A DNA stretch of 64,000 nt from Xenophilus sp. E41 (GCF_003671765.1 NZ_QPIB01000003.1:125983-189982); one strand, 5' to 3'; positions 40,140-49,242 are shown, counted from the stretch's first letter. Notes: generated from the sequence alone by a model not told the origin. Numbers and translations: made by a program.

Positions 40140-41056
40140 CCGCGGAGCAATGGGTGGCGCTGGTCGCCGCGATCGTCGGCGGCGCGCTGCGCGTGGGCGC
40201 CCCTTTTCTCTTCGTGAGCCTGGGCGAATGCCTGACCGAGAAGTCGGGCCGCATCAACCTCGGCCTCGAAGGCGTGCTGGTGCTGTCGGCCATGGCGGCC
40301 TTCGGCGGTGCCTACTGGAGCGGCTCGCCCTGGATCGGCGTGCTGGTGGGTGCCTGCGCCGGCGCGATGCTGGCGCTGCTGCACGGCCTGCTGTGCTCGC
40401 TCAACGGCGTCAACGACGTGGCCACCGGCATCGCGCTGATGCTGCTGGGCACCGGGCTGGCCTTCTACCTGGGCAAGCCGCTGATCCAGCCGCAGGCGCC
40501 GCAGCTGCCGGCCATCGCGCTGGGCAACTGGAGCGACAACAGCGCGGTGCGCGCGGCGCTGCAGGTCAACGCGCTGGTGCCCATCGGCCTGCTGCTGGCG
40601 CTGGGCCTGTGGTGGGGCTTCGCCCGCACGCGCGCCGGCCTGCTGGTGCGCATGGCGGGCGACTCGGCCAACGCCACGCGGGCGCTGGGCTACTCGGTGT
40701 CGGGCCTGCGCATCGCAGCGACGACCGCGGGCGGCGCCATCGCCGGTCTGGGCGGTGCGTCGCTCACGCTCTTCTACCCCGGCAGCTGGAACGAGGGCAT
40801 CTCCAGCGGCCAGGGCCTGATCGCGGTCGCGCTGGTGATCTTCGCGCGCTGGAGTCCGCTGCGCTGCGTCTATGCGGCGCTGCTCTTCGGCGGCGCCGGC
40901 GCCATCGGGCCGGCCCTGCAGTCCATCGGCGTGGGCTGGGGCTACCACCTTTTCAACACCGTGCCGTACGTGCTCACGCTGGTCATCCTCGTGGCCACCT
41001 GCCGGCCGGGCAAGGTCGCGGCCGGCAGCCCGGGCGAGCTGTCGTCGACGCGATGA
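40136..41056 (+). CDS. BMP-type ABC transporter permease 2
   Basis: A 306-residue inner-membrane protein of the YufQ/NupQ type: SLGECLTEKSGRINLGLEGVLVLSAMAAFGG, LCSLNGVNDVATGIALMLLGTGLAFYLG, and RALGYSVSGLRIAATTAGGAIAGLGGASLTLF. About eight hydrophobic segments are present. The start ATG 40136 overlaps the stop of permease 1 and has a near-perfect AAGGAGGTG ribosome-binding site. The ATPase for this system is separated from the permeases by two hydrolase genes, an unusual interleaving that ties transporter and enzymes into one unit. Confidence 0.9.
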   Translation: MTAEQWVALVAAIVGGALRVGAPFLFVSLGECLTEKSGRINLGLEGVLVLSAMAAFGGAYWSGSPWIGVLVGACAGAMLALLHGLLCSLNGVNDVATGIALMLLGTGLAFYLGKPLIQPQAPQLPAIALGNWSDNSAVRAALQVNALVPIGLLLALGLWWGFARTRAGLLVRMAGDSANATRALGYSVSGLRIAATTAGGAIAGLGGASLTLFYPGSWNEGISSGQGLIAVALVIFARWSPLRCVYAALLFGGAGAIGPALQSIGVGWGYHLFNTVPYVLTLVILVATCRPGKVAAGSPGELSSTR

Positions 41057-41078
41057 ACACAACACAAGGAATGCACCC

Positions 41079-42143
41079 ATGAGCGGCCTGGGCGGTCTCA
41101 ACAAATCGGCAAATGGCGTGGTGGTGGGGCTGGTGCAGCTGCAGCTGCCGGTGGTGGCCACGCGCGAGCAGCTCGCGGCGCAGACGCAGCGCATCTGCGA
41201 GCTGGTGGGCAAGGCCCGGCGCAATCAGCAGACCATGGACCTGGTGGTCTTCCCGGAGTATTCGCTGCACGGCCTCTCGATGGACACCAACCCCGAGATC
41301 ATGTGCAGCCTGGACGGCCCCGAAGTGGCGGCCTTCCGTGCGGCCTGTGTCGAGCACCGCATCTGGGGCTGCTTCTCCATCATGGAGGCCAACCCCGGCG
41401 GCAACCCGTACAACAGCGGCCTCGTCATCGACGACCAGGGCGCGATCCGCCTCTACTACCGCAAGCTGCACCCCTGGGTGCCGGTGGAGCCGTGGGAGCC
41501 CGGCAACCTGGGCGTGCCGGTGTGCGACGGGCCCAACGGCAGCAAGCTGTCGCTCATCATCTGCCACGACGGCATGTTCCCGGAGATGGCGCGCGAGGCG
41601 GCGTACAAGGGCGCCGAGATCATCCTGCGCACCGCCGGCTACACGGCGCCGATCCGCCACGCCTGGAAGATCACCAACCAGGCCAACGCCTTCTGCAACC
41701 TGGCCTACACCGCCAGCGTCTGCATGTGCGGCAGCGACGGCACCTTCGACTCGATGGGCGAGGGCATGTTCTGCAGTTTCGACGGCACCGTGATGGTGGA
41801 GGGCGGCGGCCGGCCCGACGAGATCATCACCGCCGAGCTGCGGCCCGACCTGGTGCGCGAGGCGCGCACCGGCTGGGGCGTGGAGAACAACATCTACCAG
41901 CTCTACCACCGCGGCTACGTGGCGGTGAAGGGCGGCGCCCAGGACTGCCCCTACACCTACATGCAGGACATGGCGGCCGGCCGCTACCGGCTGCCGTGGA
42001 GCGACAAGGTGCAGGTCACCGACGGCACGTCCTGCGGCTTCCCGGCCCCGGTGAGGCTGTACGGCGGCGCGGGCTCGCACCCGCTGGTGCCGCCGCCGGC
42101 GCCCGACGTGCCCGAGAAGGAACGGCTCAAGACGCTGGATTGA
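41079..42143 (+). CDS. amiF: Formamidase (AmiF-type nitrilase-superfamily amidase)
   Basis: A 354-residue cytosolic amidase, formamide to formate and ammonia in the type enzyme. The Glu-Lys-Cys triad reads E60 in [12 protein letters not shown]129 in LYYRKLHPW and C162 in [10 protein letters not shown]. Further formamidase marks are [35 protein letters not shown] and YIQDLAAGKYKLPW-like [14 protein letters not shown]. It resembles formamidase more than aliphatic amidase AmiE. ATG 41079 has AAGGA eight bases upstream; an earlier ATG at 41053 is out of frame. In this operon it may release extra ammonia from a small amide. Confidence 0.88.
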   Translation: MSGLGGLNKSANGVVVGLVQLQLPVVATREQLAAQTQRICELVGKARRNQQTMDLVVFPEYSLHGLSMDTNPEIMCSLDGPEVAAFRAACVEHRIWGCFSIMEANPGGNPYNSGLVIDDQGAIRLYYRKLHPWVPVEPWEPGNLGVPVCDGPNGSKLSLIICHDGMFPEMAREAAYKGAEIILRTAGYTAPIRHAWKITNQANAFCNLAYTASVCMCGSDGTFDSMGEGMFCSFDGTVMVEGGGRPDEIITAELRPDLVREARTGWGVENNIYQLYHRGYVAVKGGAQDCPYTYMQDMAAGRYRLPWSDKVQVTDGTSCGFPAPVRLYGGAGSHPLVPPPAPDVPEKERLKTLD

Positions 42144-42147
42144 AAAG

Positions 42148-42873
42148 ATGGACGCCACGACGACACCGACCCCCGCCGCCGCGCCGCGCTTCGCCGCCGC
42201 CGAGCCCTACCGCTGGCCCTACGACGGCGACCTGCGGCCCGACAACACGGCGCTCATCGTCATCGACATGCAGACCGACTTCTGCGGCAAGGGCGGGTAC
42301 GTCGACGTGATGGGCTACGACATCTCGCTCACGCAGGCGCCGATCGAACCCATCCGACGCCTGCTGGCTGTGATGCGGCCGCTGGGCTACACCATCATCC
42401 ACACCCGCGAGGGCCACCGGCCCGACCTGTCGGACCTGCCGGCCAACAAGCGCTGGCGCTCGCGCCAGATCGGGCAGGACGGCGTGGGCATCGGCGACGA
42501 CGGGCCCTGCGGGCGCATCCTCATCCGCGGCGAGCCGGGCTGGGAGATCATTCCCGAGCTGGCCCCCGTCGACGGCGAGATCGTGATCGACAAGCCGGGC
42601 AAGGGCTCCTTCTATGCCACCGACCTGGAGATGATCCTGCGCACCCGCGGCATCCGCAACATCGTGCTCACCGGCATCACCACCGACGTGTGCGTGCACA
42701 CGACGATGCGCGACGCCAACGACCGCGGCTTCGAGTGCCTGCTGCTGTCGGACTGCACGGCCGCGACCGACCCGGGCAACCATGCGGCGGCGCTGAAGAT
42801 GATCACGATGCAGGGTGGGGTGTTCGGGGCACATGCCACATCCACCGCGTTGATCGCGGCCCTGCAGCCATGA
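42148..42873 (+). CDS. biuH: Biuret amidohydrolase (BiuH, isochorismatase-like cysteine hydrolase)
   Basis: A 241-residue enzyme that converts biuret to allophanate and ammonia. The triad is D40 in [10 protein letters not shown]149 in [10 protein letters not shown] and C182 in [16 protein letters not shown]; Lys-to-Cys spacing (33) equals that of Rhizobium BiuH. The N-terminal [42 protein letters not shown] and [18 protein letters not shown] match remembered BiuH sequence closely, better than ureidoacrylate or nicotinamide hydrolases. Its product is the AtzF substrate encoded in the neighbouring operon. The stop overlaps the ATPase start by 4 bp. This is the strongest single indicator of the locus function. 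Confidence 0.9.
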   Translation: MDATTTPTPAAAPRFAAAEPYRWPYDGDLRPDNTALIVIDMQTDFCGKGGYVDVMGYDISLTQAPIEPIRRLLAVMRPLGYTIIHTREGHRPDLSDLPANKRWRSRQIGQDGVGIGDDGPCGRILIRGEPGWEIIPELAPVDGEIVIDKPGKGSFYATDLEMILRTRGIRNIVLTGITTDVCVHTTMRDANDRGFECLLLSDCTAATDPGNHAAALKMITMQGGVFGAHATSTALIAALQP

Positions 42874-44495
42874 TCGCCCCCGTCGCCACCCCCGCACGCG
42901 CCGCCGGTGCGCTCGCGCTCGACACCTACGAGCTGACCAAGCGCTTCGGCAGCTTCACCGCGATGGACCGCGTGACGATGCACGTGGAGCCCGGCACCGT
43001 GCACGCGCTGCTGGGCGAGAACGGCGCGGGCAAGAGCACGCTCGTGAAATGCGTGGCCGGCTTCCAGCGCGCGGAGGAGGGCAGCATCCTCATCGACGGG
43101 CGCGAGCAGGACATCGCCAACCCGATCGTCGCGCGCCAGCTGGGCATCGGCATGGTCTACCAGCACTTCACGCTGGCACCGGGCATGACGGTGGCCGAGA
43201 ACCTGCTGCTGGCCGGCGGCAAGACACCGGCGCTGATCGACTGGAAGGCGCAGCGCGCCGGGCTGAAGGAGTTCCTCGCGACCACGCCCTTCACGCTCGA
43301 CCTCGACGCCCGGCCGGCCGAGCTGGCGGCGGGCGAGAAGCAGAAGCTCGAACTGCTCAAGCAGCTCTACCTGCGCCCGCGCCTCTTGATCCTGGACGAG
43401 CCGACGTCGGTGCTGACGCCGCAGGAGGCCGACGAGGTGCTGGGCCACGTGCGCGAGTTCGCCAGGAGCGGGCTGTGCACCGTGCTCATCATCACGCACA
43501 AGTTCCGCGAGGTGATGGGCTATGCCGACGCCGTGACCGTGCTGCGTCGGGGCAAGGCGGTGCACCATGCCCGCGTGGCCGACACCGACCCGCGTCGCCT
43601 GGCGCAGGCCATGATGGGCGAGGGCGTCGCACCACCGCCCGAAGGCGAGACGGCGGCCGAGCACCATGCTGCGGATTCGGTGCCGAATCGGGCTGAAGCG
43701 CCCGTCCCGTCTGCGCGGGACGCTATCAAATCAGGGGCAAACGATGCGGCTCCCGCGTTGGACGTGCAAGGCTTGAAAGCCGAGGGTGACCGCGGCACCC
43801 TGGCTGTCGACGGCCTGAGCCTCGCGGTGCGGCCGGGCGAGATCCTCGGGGTGGCGGGGGTGTCGGGCAACGGCCAGCGCGAGCTGGTCGAGGCGCTGGT
43901 GGGCCAGCGCCCGCGCGCCGGCGGCACGGTGCGCGTCATGGGCCAGCCCTACACCGCCAAGCGCGCCGAGAACCGCGCGCTCAAGGTGCGCAGCCTGCCC
44001 GAGGAGCCGCTGCGCAACGCCTGCGTCGGCGAGTTGAGCGTGGCCGAAAACATGGCGCTGCGCGACTTCGACCAGCCGCCGCTGGCTTCGGGCGGCCTGC
44101 TTCGCTTCGGCCAGTGGAAGCGCCGCGCCCGCGAATGGATCGCCGAGTACGGCGTGAAGACGCAGGGCGAGGGCGCGCCGATCAAGAGCCTGTCGGGCGG
44201 CAACGTGCAGCGCGCGGTGCTGGCGCGCGAGCTGGCCGGCGAGATCAACGTGCTCATCGCCGCCAACCCGGTGTTCGGCCTGGACTTCGCGGCCGTGGCC
44301 GAGATCCACGGCCGCATCGTGCAGGTGCGCAACCAGGGCGGTGCGGTGCTGCTGGTGAGCGAGGACCTGGACGAGCTGCTGGAGCTGTCGGACCGCATCG
44401 TCGTCATGAGCGAAGGCCGCATCGTGCACGAGACCGTCGCGGCCACCGCGGACCGCCACGAGCTCGGCGCCTTCATGGGCGGAGGAGCGCACTGA
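42870..44495 (+). CDS. Double-domain ABC ATPase of the BMP-type transporter, with a repeat-derived linker
   Basis: A 541-residue protein with two ABC domains (about 15-250 and 290-530), like NupO/RbsA. Domain 1: Walker [13 protein letters not shown]-loop [19 protein letters not shown], Walker [14 protein letters not shown]; its signature is degenerate ([16 protein letters not shown]). Domain 2: degenerate Walker [10 protein letters not shown], signature [16 protein letters not shown] and Walker B replaced by [11 protein letters not shown]. Such asymmetry is normal in this group. The linker (about 270-292, [18 protein letters not shown]) is encoded by a copy of the genome's intergenic repeat at 43681-43735. 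It overlaps biuH by 4 bp and directly abuts the next hydrolase gene. Confidence 0.9.
   Translation: MIAPVATPARAAGALALDTYELTKRFGSFTAMDRVTMHVEPGTVHALLGENGAGKSTLVKCVAGFQRAEEGSILIDGREQDIANPIVARQLGIGMVYQHFTLAPGMTVAENLLLAGGKTPALIDWKAQRAGLKEFLATTPFTLDLDARPAELAAGEKQKLELLKQLYLRPRLLILDEPTSVLTPQEADEVLGHVREFARSGLCTVLIITHKFREVMGYADAVTVLRRGKAVHHARVADTDPRRLAQAMMGEGVAPPPEGETAAEHHAADSVPNRAEAPVPSARDAIKSGANDAAPALDVQGLKAEGDRGTLAVDGLSLAVRPGEILGVAGVSGNGQRELVEALVGQRPRAGGTVRVMGQPYTAKRAENRALKVRSLPEEPLRNACVGELSVAENMALRDFDQPPLASGGLLRFGQWKRRAREWIAEYGVKTQGEGAPIKSLSGGNVQRAVLARELAGEINVLIAANPVFGLDFAAVAEIHGRIVQVRNQGGAVLLVSEDLDELLELSDRIVVMSEGRIVHETVAATADRHELGAFMGGGAH
43681..43735 (-). repeat. Comamonadaceae-type repeat, copy 3, inside a coding region
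   Basis: Read on the minus strand: CCTGATTTGATAGCGTCCC, GCGCAGACGGGACGGGCGCT, TCAGCCCGATTCGGCA. The outer parts match copy 2 (CTGATTCGATAGC, GCCCGATTTGGC). It lies wholly within the double ATPase gene, keeps the frame open and encodes the inter-domain linker. The other four copies are between genes. Confidence 0.75.
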
Positions 44496-45161
44496 ATGAA
44501 GATCGATGCCCAACCCTTCGCCTACGAGTTCGAGCTGCCGCACACGGCGCTGGTGCTGATCGACATGCAGCGCGACTTCATCGAGCCCGGCGGCTTCGGC
44601 GAGACGCTGGGCAACGACGTGTCGCTGCTCGAGGCCATCGTGCCCGCGACGCAGGCGGTGCTGGCGGCCTGGCGCGCGGCCGGCGGCCTGGTGGTGCACA
44701 CGCGCGAGGCGCACCGGCCCGACCTGTCGGACTGCCCGCCCGCCAAGCGCACGCGCGGCAATCCCAGCCTGCGCATCGGCGACCTCGGTCCCATGGGACG
44801 CATCCTGGTGGCCGGCGAGCCGGGCAACCAGATCATCGACGCGCTGGCGCCGGCCCCCGGCGAGCTCGTCATCGACAAGCCCGGCAAGGGCATGTTCTAC
44901 GCCACCGGCCTGCACGAATTGCTGCGCTCGCGCGGCATCACGCACCTCCTGTTCGGCGGCGTGACGACCGAGGTGTGCGTGCAGACCTCCATGCGCGAGG
45001 CCAACGACCGCGGCTACGAGGGCCTGCTGCTCGAAGACTGCACCGAGAGCTACTTCCCGCACTTCAAGGCGGCGGCGGTCGAGATGATCCGTGCGCAGGG
45101 CGCGATCGTCGGCTGGACGGCGCCCAGCGCCGCGCTGCATGCCGCCTTGGCCGCGGGCTGA
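44496..45161 (+). CDS. Second isochorismatase-like hydrolase, candidate triuret hydrolase (TrtA)
   Basis: A 221-residue cysteine hydrolase paralogous to BiuH. Triad: D23 in [11 protein letters not shown]128 in [10 protein letters not shown] and C161 in [17 protein letters not shown], with the same 33-residue Lys-Cys spacing. It shares [19 protein letters not shown] with BiuH but lacks the long N-terminal arm and has [23 protein letters not shown]. In Herbaspirillum a BiuH relative (TrtA) hydrolyses triuret to carboxybiuret. That activity would supply the substrate for AtzE/AtzG encoded here, so TrtA is my preferred guess; ureidoacrylate hydrolase (RutB) or another ureide amidase is possible. 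The start abuts the ATPase stop with no gap. Confidence 0.62.
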   Translation: MKIDAQPFAYEFELPHTALVLIDMQRDFIEPGGFGETLGNDVSLLEAIVPATQAVLAAWRAAGGLVVHTREAHRPDLSDCPPAKRTRGNPSLRIGDLGPMGRILVAGEPGNQIIDALAPAPGELVIDKPGKGMFYATGLHELLRSRGITHLLFGGVTTEVCVQTSMREANDRGYEGLLLEDCTESYFPHFKAAAVEMIRAQGAIVGWTAPSAALHAALAAG

Positions 45162-45178
45162 GCGCGTACCATCCCGTG

Positions 45179-45904
45179 GTGTCCACCGTCCTGCGCCCTC
45201 CCCGCCGATCAACCCCGGACGACGGCGGCGCCTTCCGCTCGCGCGCCGACGAGGTCCATGCCCAGCTCAAGCGCGACATCGCCGAGTTCACGCTCGTGCC
45301 CGGCGACCGCTTCACCGAGAACGAGATCAGCGAACGCCTGGGCGTCTCGCGCACACCGGTGCGCCAGGCGCTCTTCCGGCTGCAGCAGGAGGGCTTCGTC
45401 GAGGTGCTGTTCCGCAGCGGCTGGCGGGTGCTGCCCTTCGACTTCGACCAGTTCGAGCAGCTCTACGACCTGCGCATGGTGCTGGAGACCACCGCGGTGC
45501 ATCGCCTCTGCGAGAGCGACCGCCGCATCGACCGCGCGCTGCTGGACTCGCTGATGGGCATCTGGCTGGTGCCGGTGGCCGATCGCAGCACCGACGGCGT
45601 GCAGGTGGCGCAGTGGGACGAGGCCTTTCATTGCGCGCTGGTCGAGGCGGCCGGCAATGCCGAGATGGCCCGCGTGCACCGCGACGTGACCGAGCGCATC
45701 CGCATCATCCGCCGGCTCGACTTCACGCAGCAGCCGCGCATCGCCGCCACCTACGACGAACACGCCAAGATCCTCAAGGCCATCCGCGCCAACCGCGGCG
45801 ACCAGGCCGCGATGCTGCTGCGCGCGCACATCGAGACCAGCCAGTCCGAGGTGCGCAAGATCACCTTGCACCAGGTGCACCTCGCGCGGCACGCGGGCCG
45901 CTGA
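45179..45904 (+). CDS. GntR-family (FCD-type) regulator of the biuret locus
   Basis: A 241-residue regulator. The winged HTH (EVHAQLKRDIAEFTLVPGDRFTENEISERLGVSRTPVRQALFRLQQEGFVEV) is followed by an FCD-type helical effector domain (FEQLYDLRMVLETTAVHRL, DEAFHCALVEAAGNAEMARVHRDVTERI, ATYDEHAKILKAIRANRGDQAAMLLRAHI), which carries metal-ligand-like Asp and His residues. It begins with GTG at 45176 or 45179; neither has a clear ribosome-binding site, so coupling to the upstream gene 17 bp away is likely. Regulators of this type bind TTGTAT-CAA palindromes, as found at 31255 and 37791. It is the last gene of the second operon. Confidence 0.88.
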   Translation: MSTVLRPPRRSTPDDGGAFRSRADEVHAQLKRDIAEFTLVPGDRFTENEISERLGVSRTPVRQALFRLQQEGFVEVLFRSGWRVLPFDFDQFEQLYDLRMVLETTAVHRLCESDRRIDRALLDSLMGIWLVPVADRSTDGVQVAQWDEAFHCALVEAAGNAEMARVHRDVTERIRIIRRLDFTQQPRIAATYDEHAKILKAIRANRGDQAAMLLRAHIETSQSEVRKITLHQVHLARHAGR

Positions 45905-45910
45905 GCGCGT

Positions 45911-46873
45911 TCAGTCGGCGATGATGTTGCCGCGCCTGACCACCTCGGCCCAGCGCTGGGTGTCCTTCTGGATGAGCGTGCCGAATTCGGCCGGCGTCGA
46001 GCTGGCCGGCCCCATGCCCTGCGACTCGAAGGACTTGGCGACCGCGGGCTGCCTGAGCACGGCGGCGATCTCGCGGTTCAGCCGTGCCACCACCTCCGGC
46101 GGCGTGCCCTTGGGTGCGAGAACGCCGTACCACATGTCGACGTTGTCGACGGCCACGCCGGCCTCGGCCAGGGTCGGCACCTCGGGCAGCTGCGGCAGGC
46201 GCTTCGCGCTGCCCGTGGCCAGGGCCTTGAGCTTGCCCGCCTGGATGTGCGGCAGCGCCACGTGCACCGGCAGGAACATGGCGTCGATGCGGCCGCCGAG
46301 CAGGTCGGTCACGGCGCCGGCCGTGCCCTTGTAGGGCACGTGCAGCAGCTCGGTCCCCGTGCCCTGCATCAGCAGCGCCATCGACAGGTGGTGCGGCGTG
46401 CCGACGCCCGGCGTGGCGTAGGTGAGCTTGCCGGGCTGTGCCTTGGCCGCCGCGACCAGCTGGGCCAGGGTGGTGGCCTTCTGCGCCTGCGGGTTGGTGA
46501 CCAGCAGCAGCGTGCCCCAGGAGGTGAGCGTGACGGGCGTGAAGTCGGCCACCGGGTCGTAGGCGAGCGACTTGTACAGGCTCTTGTTCATCACCAGCGT
46601 GTTGACCTGCACCATCAGGGTGTAGCCGTCGGGCCTGGCGCGGGCCACCTTCTCGCTGCCGATGTTGCCGCTGGCGCCGGGGACGTTGTCCACCACCACC
46701 GGCTGGCCCAGCGCCTGCGGCAGTTCCGCCGAGAGCTGGCGCGCGATGAGGTCGATGCCGGTGCCCGGCGTGTAGGGCACGACCAGCGTGATCGGCTGGT
46801 CGGGCCAGGCGTGGGCGGCCATCGCACCGGCGGCGGTGACGAGGGCGGCGAGCGCGCGGACGAGAAGGCGCAT
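45911..46873 (-). CDS. Bug-family substrate-binding protein
   Basis: A 320-residue periplasmic receptor. The signal peptide MRLLVRALAALVTAAGAMAA is cut after AHA. Bug marks: WPDQPITLVVPYTPGTGIDLIARQL, VVVDNVPGASGNIGSEKVA, ELLHVPYKGTAGAVTDLLGGRID and VPTLAEAGV. It lies 41 bp behind a flavin monooxygenase gene on the same strand; the pair is divergent from a LysR gene. It likely recognises the aromatic or heterocyclic acid oxidised by that enzyme. TctAB membrane parts are not nearby. It converges with the GntR gene only 6 bp away. Confidence 0.9.
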   Translation of the reverse strand: MRLLVRALAALVTAAGAMAAHAWPDQPITLVVPYTPGTGIDLIARQLSAELPQALGQPVVVDNVPGASGNIGSEKVARARPDGYTLMVQVNTLVMNKSLYKSLAYDPVADFTPVTLTSWGTLLLVTNPQAQKATTLAQLVAAAKAQPGKLTYATPGVGTPHHLSMALLMQGTGTELLHVPYKGTAGAVTDLLGGRIDAMFLPVHVALPHIQAGKLKALATGSAKRLPQLPEVPTLAEAGVAVDNVDMWYGVLAPKGTPPEVVARLNREIAAVLRQPAVAKSFESQGMGPASSTPAEFGTLIQKDTQRWAEVVRRGNIIAD

Positions 46874-46914
46874 GGTTCGTTGTCTCCGTTCTTCGAAAAA
46901 GGGGGCGCAGCGCG

Positions 46915-48186
46915 TCAGAGGTAGGACGCCCGCTCTCGCAGGGCAGCCGGCGCATAGCCCGCCACGCGCTTGTAGTTGTCCGAGATGGCCTGCAGTTCGG
47001 CCTGGCTCACGACGGCCTCGAGGTCGTCGAAGCGCTGGCCGCGCGATCGCTCGTACACCTCGCGCAGGATCGCATCGGGCGGGTTGGTGCGGTTGGTGAG
47101 CACCACCTTCGTGGTCGCCTCGACGCGCACGCGGTCGTAGCTTTCCAGCGCTGCGGCACCGACGCCCTCGCGCTTGAGCGCGCCGGCCAGCACCCGCGCG
47201 TCGATGATCGCCTGCCCCGCGCCGTTGGAGCCGCGCGGCACCATCGGGTGGGCCGCGTCGCCCAGCAGGGTCAGGCGGCCGTGCGTCCAGCGTGGCAGCG
47301 GGTCCTGGTCGACCATCGGGTACTCCAGGATGGTGTCCGAGGCGCGGATGAGCGCCGGCACGTCCAGCCAGTCGAAGTGCCAGTCGGCGAACACCGGCAG
47401 GAAGTCCTCCAGCCGGCCGGGCCGGCTCCAGTCGCGCATGGCGGGCTGGGGCGCGTGGATTTCCGCCACCCAGTTCACCAGCTGCCGGCCCTGGCCGTCG
47501 ACCTTGTCGCGGATGGGGTAGATGACCATCTTGCCCACGGCGAGCCAGCCCGCGCGCACCATGCTCGCGCCCGACAGGAAGGGCTCCCACACGGCCGTGC
47601 CGCGCCACATGTTGACGCCCGAATAGCGCGGCGCGCCCTCGCCCGGATACAGCTGCCTGCGCAGCGCCGAGTGGATGCCGTCGCAGCCGATCGCCACCGC
47701 GCCGCGCACCGGCGCGCGGCCGTCGGCGAAGTGCACCGTCACGCCGCCGTCGTCCTGGTCGACCCCGGTGCAGCGGTGGCCGCAGACCACGCTGTCGGGG
47801 CCGAGGCGGGCGAGCGTCTCGCGCAGCAGCACCGTCTGCAGGTCGCCGCGGTGGATCGAGTACTGCGGCCAGTCGTAGCCGGCGTGCTGCCCGGCCGCTT
47901 CGCGAAACACCAGCTGCCCGTGCTCGGTGAAGAAGATCGATTCGCGGGTGCGCACGCCGACCGCATCCAGCGCCTCCAGCAGGCCCAGTTCGGCCAGCTC
48001 GCGCACGGCATGGGGCAGCAGGTTGATGCCGACACCCAGGGGCCGCAGCTCGGGCACCGCTTCATACACGCGGCAGGGGATGCCGGCCTGGTGCAGGCTC
48101 AGCGCCAGGGTCAGGCCGCCGATGCCGGCGCCGAGGATCAGCACCGGTGGGTCGGCCGGCAAGCTGGAGGAGGGAGAAAGGTTCAT
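46915..48186 (-). CDS. FAD-dependent monooxygenase, salicylate/6-hydroxynicotinate hydroxylase-like
   Basis: A 423-residue single-component flavoprotein hydroxylase. The FAD site is LILGAGIGGLTLALSLHQAGIPCRVYEA; the DG motif is AIGCDGIHSALRRQLYP; the GD motif is LTLLGDAAHPMVPRGSNGAGQAIIDARVLAGAL. The middle has YSGVNMWRGTAVWEPFLSG and YPIRDKVDGQGRQLVNWVAEI, a pattern of the PhzS/flavin-dependent oxidoreductase subgroup. It adds O2-derived hydroxyl to an aromatic acid or N-heterocycle; the exact substrate is unknown. It is the first gene of a two-gene unit with the Bug receptor and is divergent from LysR. Confidence 0.86.
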   Translation of the reverse strand: MNLSPSSSLPADPPVLILGAGIGGLTLALSLHQAGIPCRVYEAVPELRPLGVGINLLPHAVRELAELGLLEALDAVGVRTRESIFFTEHGQLVFREAAGQHAGYDWPQYSIHRGDLQTVLLRETLARLGPDSVVCGHRCTGVDQDDGGVTVHFADGRAPVRGAVAIGCDGIHSALRRQLYPGEGAPRYSGVNMWRGTAVWEPFLSGASMVRAGWLAVGKMVIYPIRDKVDGQGRQLVNWVAEIHAPQPAMRDWSRPGRLEDFLPVFADWHFDWLDVPALIRASDTILEYPMVDQDPLPRWTHGRLTLLGDAAHPMVPRGSNGAGQAIIDARVLAGALKREGVGAAALESYDRVRVEATTKVVLTNRTNPPDAILREVYERSRGQRFDDLEAVVSQAELQAISDNYKRVAGYAPAALRERASYL

Positions 48187-48278
48187 GGCGGAAATGGTCG
48201 TTGCGATGCGCCGGCGTGCGCGGCGATGTCTCTGCCCCGTATTGGGACCGCAAAAGCGCCATAGGGGAAATTTAGATG

Positions 48279-48294
48279 TGATATGGATTTATCA
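48279..48294. promoter_or_regulatory. TGATA-N6-TATCA palindrome, probable LysR operator
   Basis: TGATA (48279-48283), TGGATT and TATCA (48290-48294) form a perfect 5-bp inverted repeat in an AT-rich patch just before the lysR ATG at 48304. The position is right for autoregulation and for activation of the divergent flavin monooxygenase gene starting at 48186. T-N11-A geometry fits the family. Confidence 0.55.
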
Positions 48295-48303
48295 TGATTC
48301 GTT

Positions 48304-49218
48304 ATGAACCTCAGCACGCGTCAGATGCGGGCCTTCGTCGAGGTCGCACGGGTGGGCAACTTCACGCGCGCGGCCGAGCAGGCCCACATCACCCAGGCCG
48401 GCCTGAGCATCCTGATCCGCGAGATGGAGCGCCAGCTCGGCACGCGCCTGTTCGACCGCACCACGCGCATGGTCAGCCTCACGGCCGCCGGGCGGCGCCT
48501 GCTGCCGGTGGTGGAACGGCTGGTCACCGAGCTCGACGACGTGGCCGAACAGCTCGGAGCCGAAGGCGACGCCGCGCGCCAGACCCTGCGCGTGGCCGCC
48601 ACGCCGCTGGTGTCCTCGCACCTGCTGCCGCAGGTCTTCGCGGGCTTTCGCACTGCGCACCCGGGCACCACGCTGCGCCTCTTCGATGCCGACCTGCGGG
48701 ACGTGGAGACGCTGGTGGCCAGCGGCGAGGCCGACCTGGGCCTGGGCTTCTTCTTCCGCGCCGGGCCGGGGCTTGAGCGGGTGCCGGTCGGGCGCTTCGA
48801 GCTGATGCGCGTCTCGCCGCTCGGCGAGAGCGAGGGCGCCGGAACGGGGCGAGCGGCGGCCACGGTGCCGTGGTCCTCGCTGCGGGGCATGCCCCTGATC
48901 GGCCTGCCGGCCGGCAACCCGATCCAGAAGGTGATCGACCGCCAGCTCGCCGAGCTGGGGCTGGCCGCCGCGCAGGCAGGCGCCTTCAACTTCTTCGGCA
49001 CGCTCATCTCGATGGTCGAGGCGGGCTTCGGCAGCGCGGTGATGCCCACCTTCGCGATGGCTGCGTGCCGCCGGCACCAGGTGCGCACGGCGGTGCTGGC
49101 GAAGCCGCGCGTCGGCCTGGATTTCTATCGCCTCACCAAGCGGGGTGTGCAGGAGACCGATGCCATGCGCACGTTCAGCGCGGCGCTGGCGAAGGCGCTG
49201 CCTGCGCTGTCGCGCTAG
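48304..49218 (+). CDS. LysR-family regulator of the divergent monooxygenase/Bug pair
   Basis: A 304-residue regulator with N-terminal HTH (MNLSTRQMRAFVEVARVGNFTRAAEQAHITQAGLSILIREMERQLGTRLF) and effector domain (RVAATPLVSSHLLPQVFAGF, GLPAGNPIQKVIDRQLAELG, NFFGTLISMVEAGFGSAVMP). It is transcribed away from the flavin monooxygenase across a 117-bp gap with a palindrome. It would activate that operon in the presence of the aromatic substrate. It converges with the quinone-reductase-like gene, whose stop is 25 bp away. Confidence 0.92.
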   Translation: MNLSTRQMRAFVEVARVGNFTRAAEQAHITQAGLSILIREMERQLGTRLFDRTTRMVSLTAAGRRLLPVVERLVTELDDVAEQLGAEGDAARQTLRVAATPLVSSHLLPQVFAGFRTAHPGTTLRLFDADLRDVETLVASGEADLGLGFFFRAGPGLERVPVGRFELMRVSPLGESEGAGTGRAAATVPWSSLRGMPLIGLPAGNPIQKVIDRQLAELGLAAAQAGAFNFFGTLISMVEAGFGSAVMPTFAMAACRRHQVRTAVLAKPRVGLDFYRLTKRGVQETDAMRTFSAALAKALPALSR

Positions 49219-49242
49219 CAGGGCGCGGGCCCGCCGCCCGTG

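Noticed and set aside
42148-42873. Nicotinamidase or ureidoacrylate hydrolase (RutB) for the first isochorismatase-like gene
   Set aside because: The N-terminal arm and the blocks around RPDNTALIV and [11 protein letters not shown] fit biuret hydrolase better, and no other rut or nicotinate gene is nearby.
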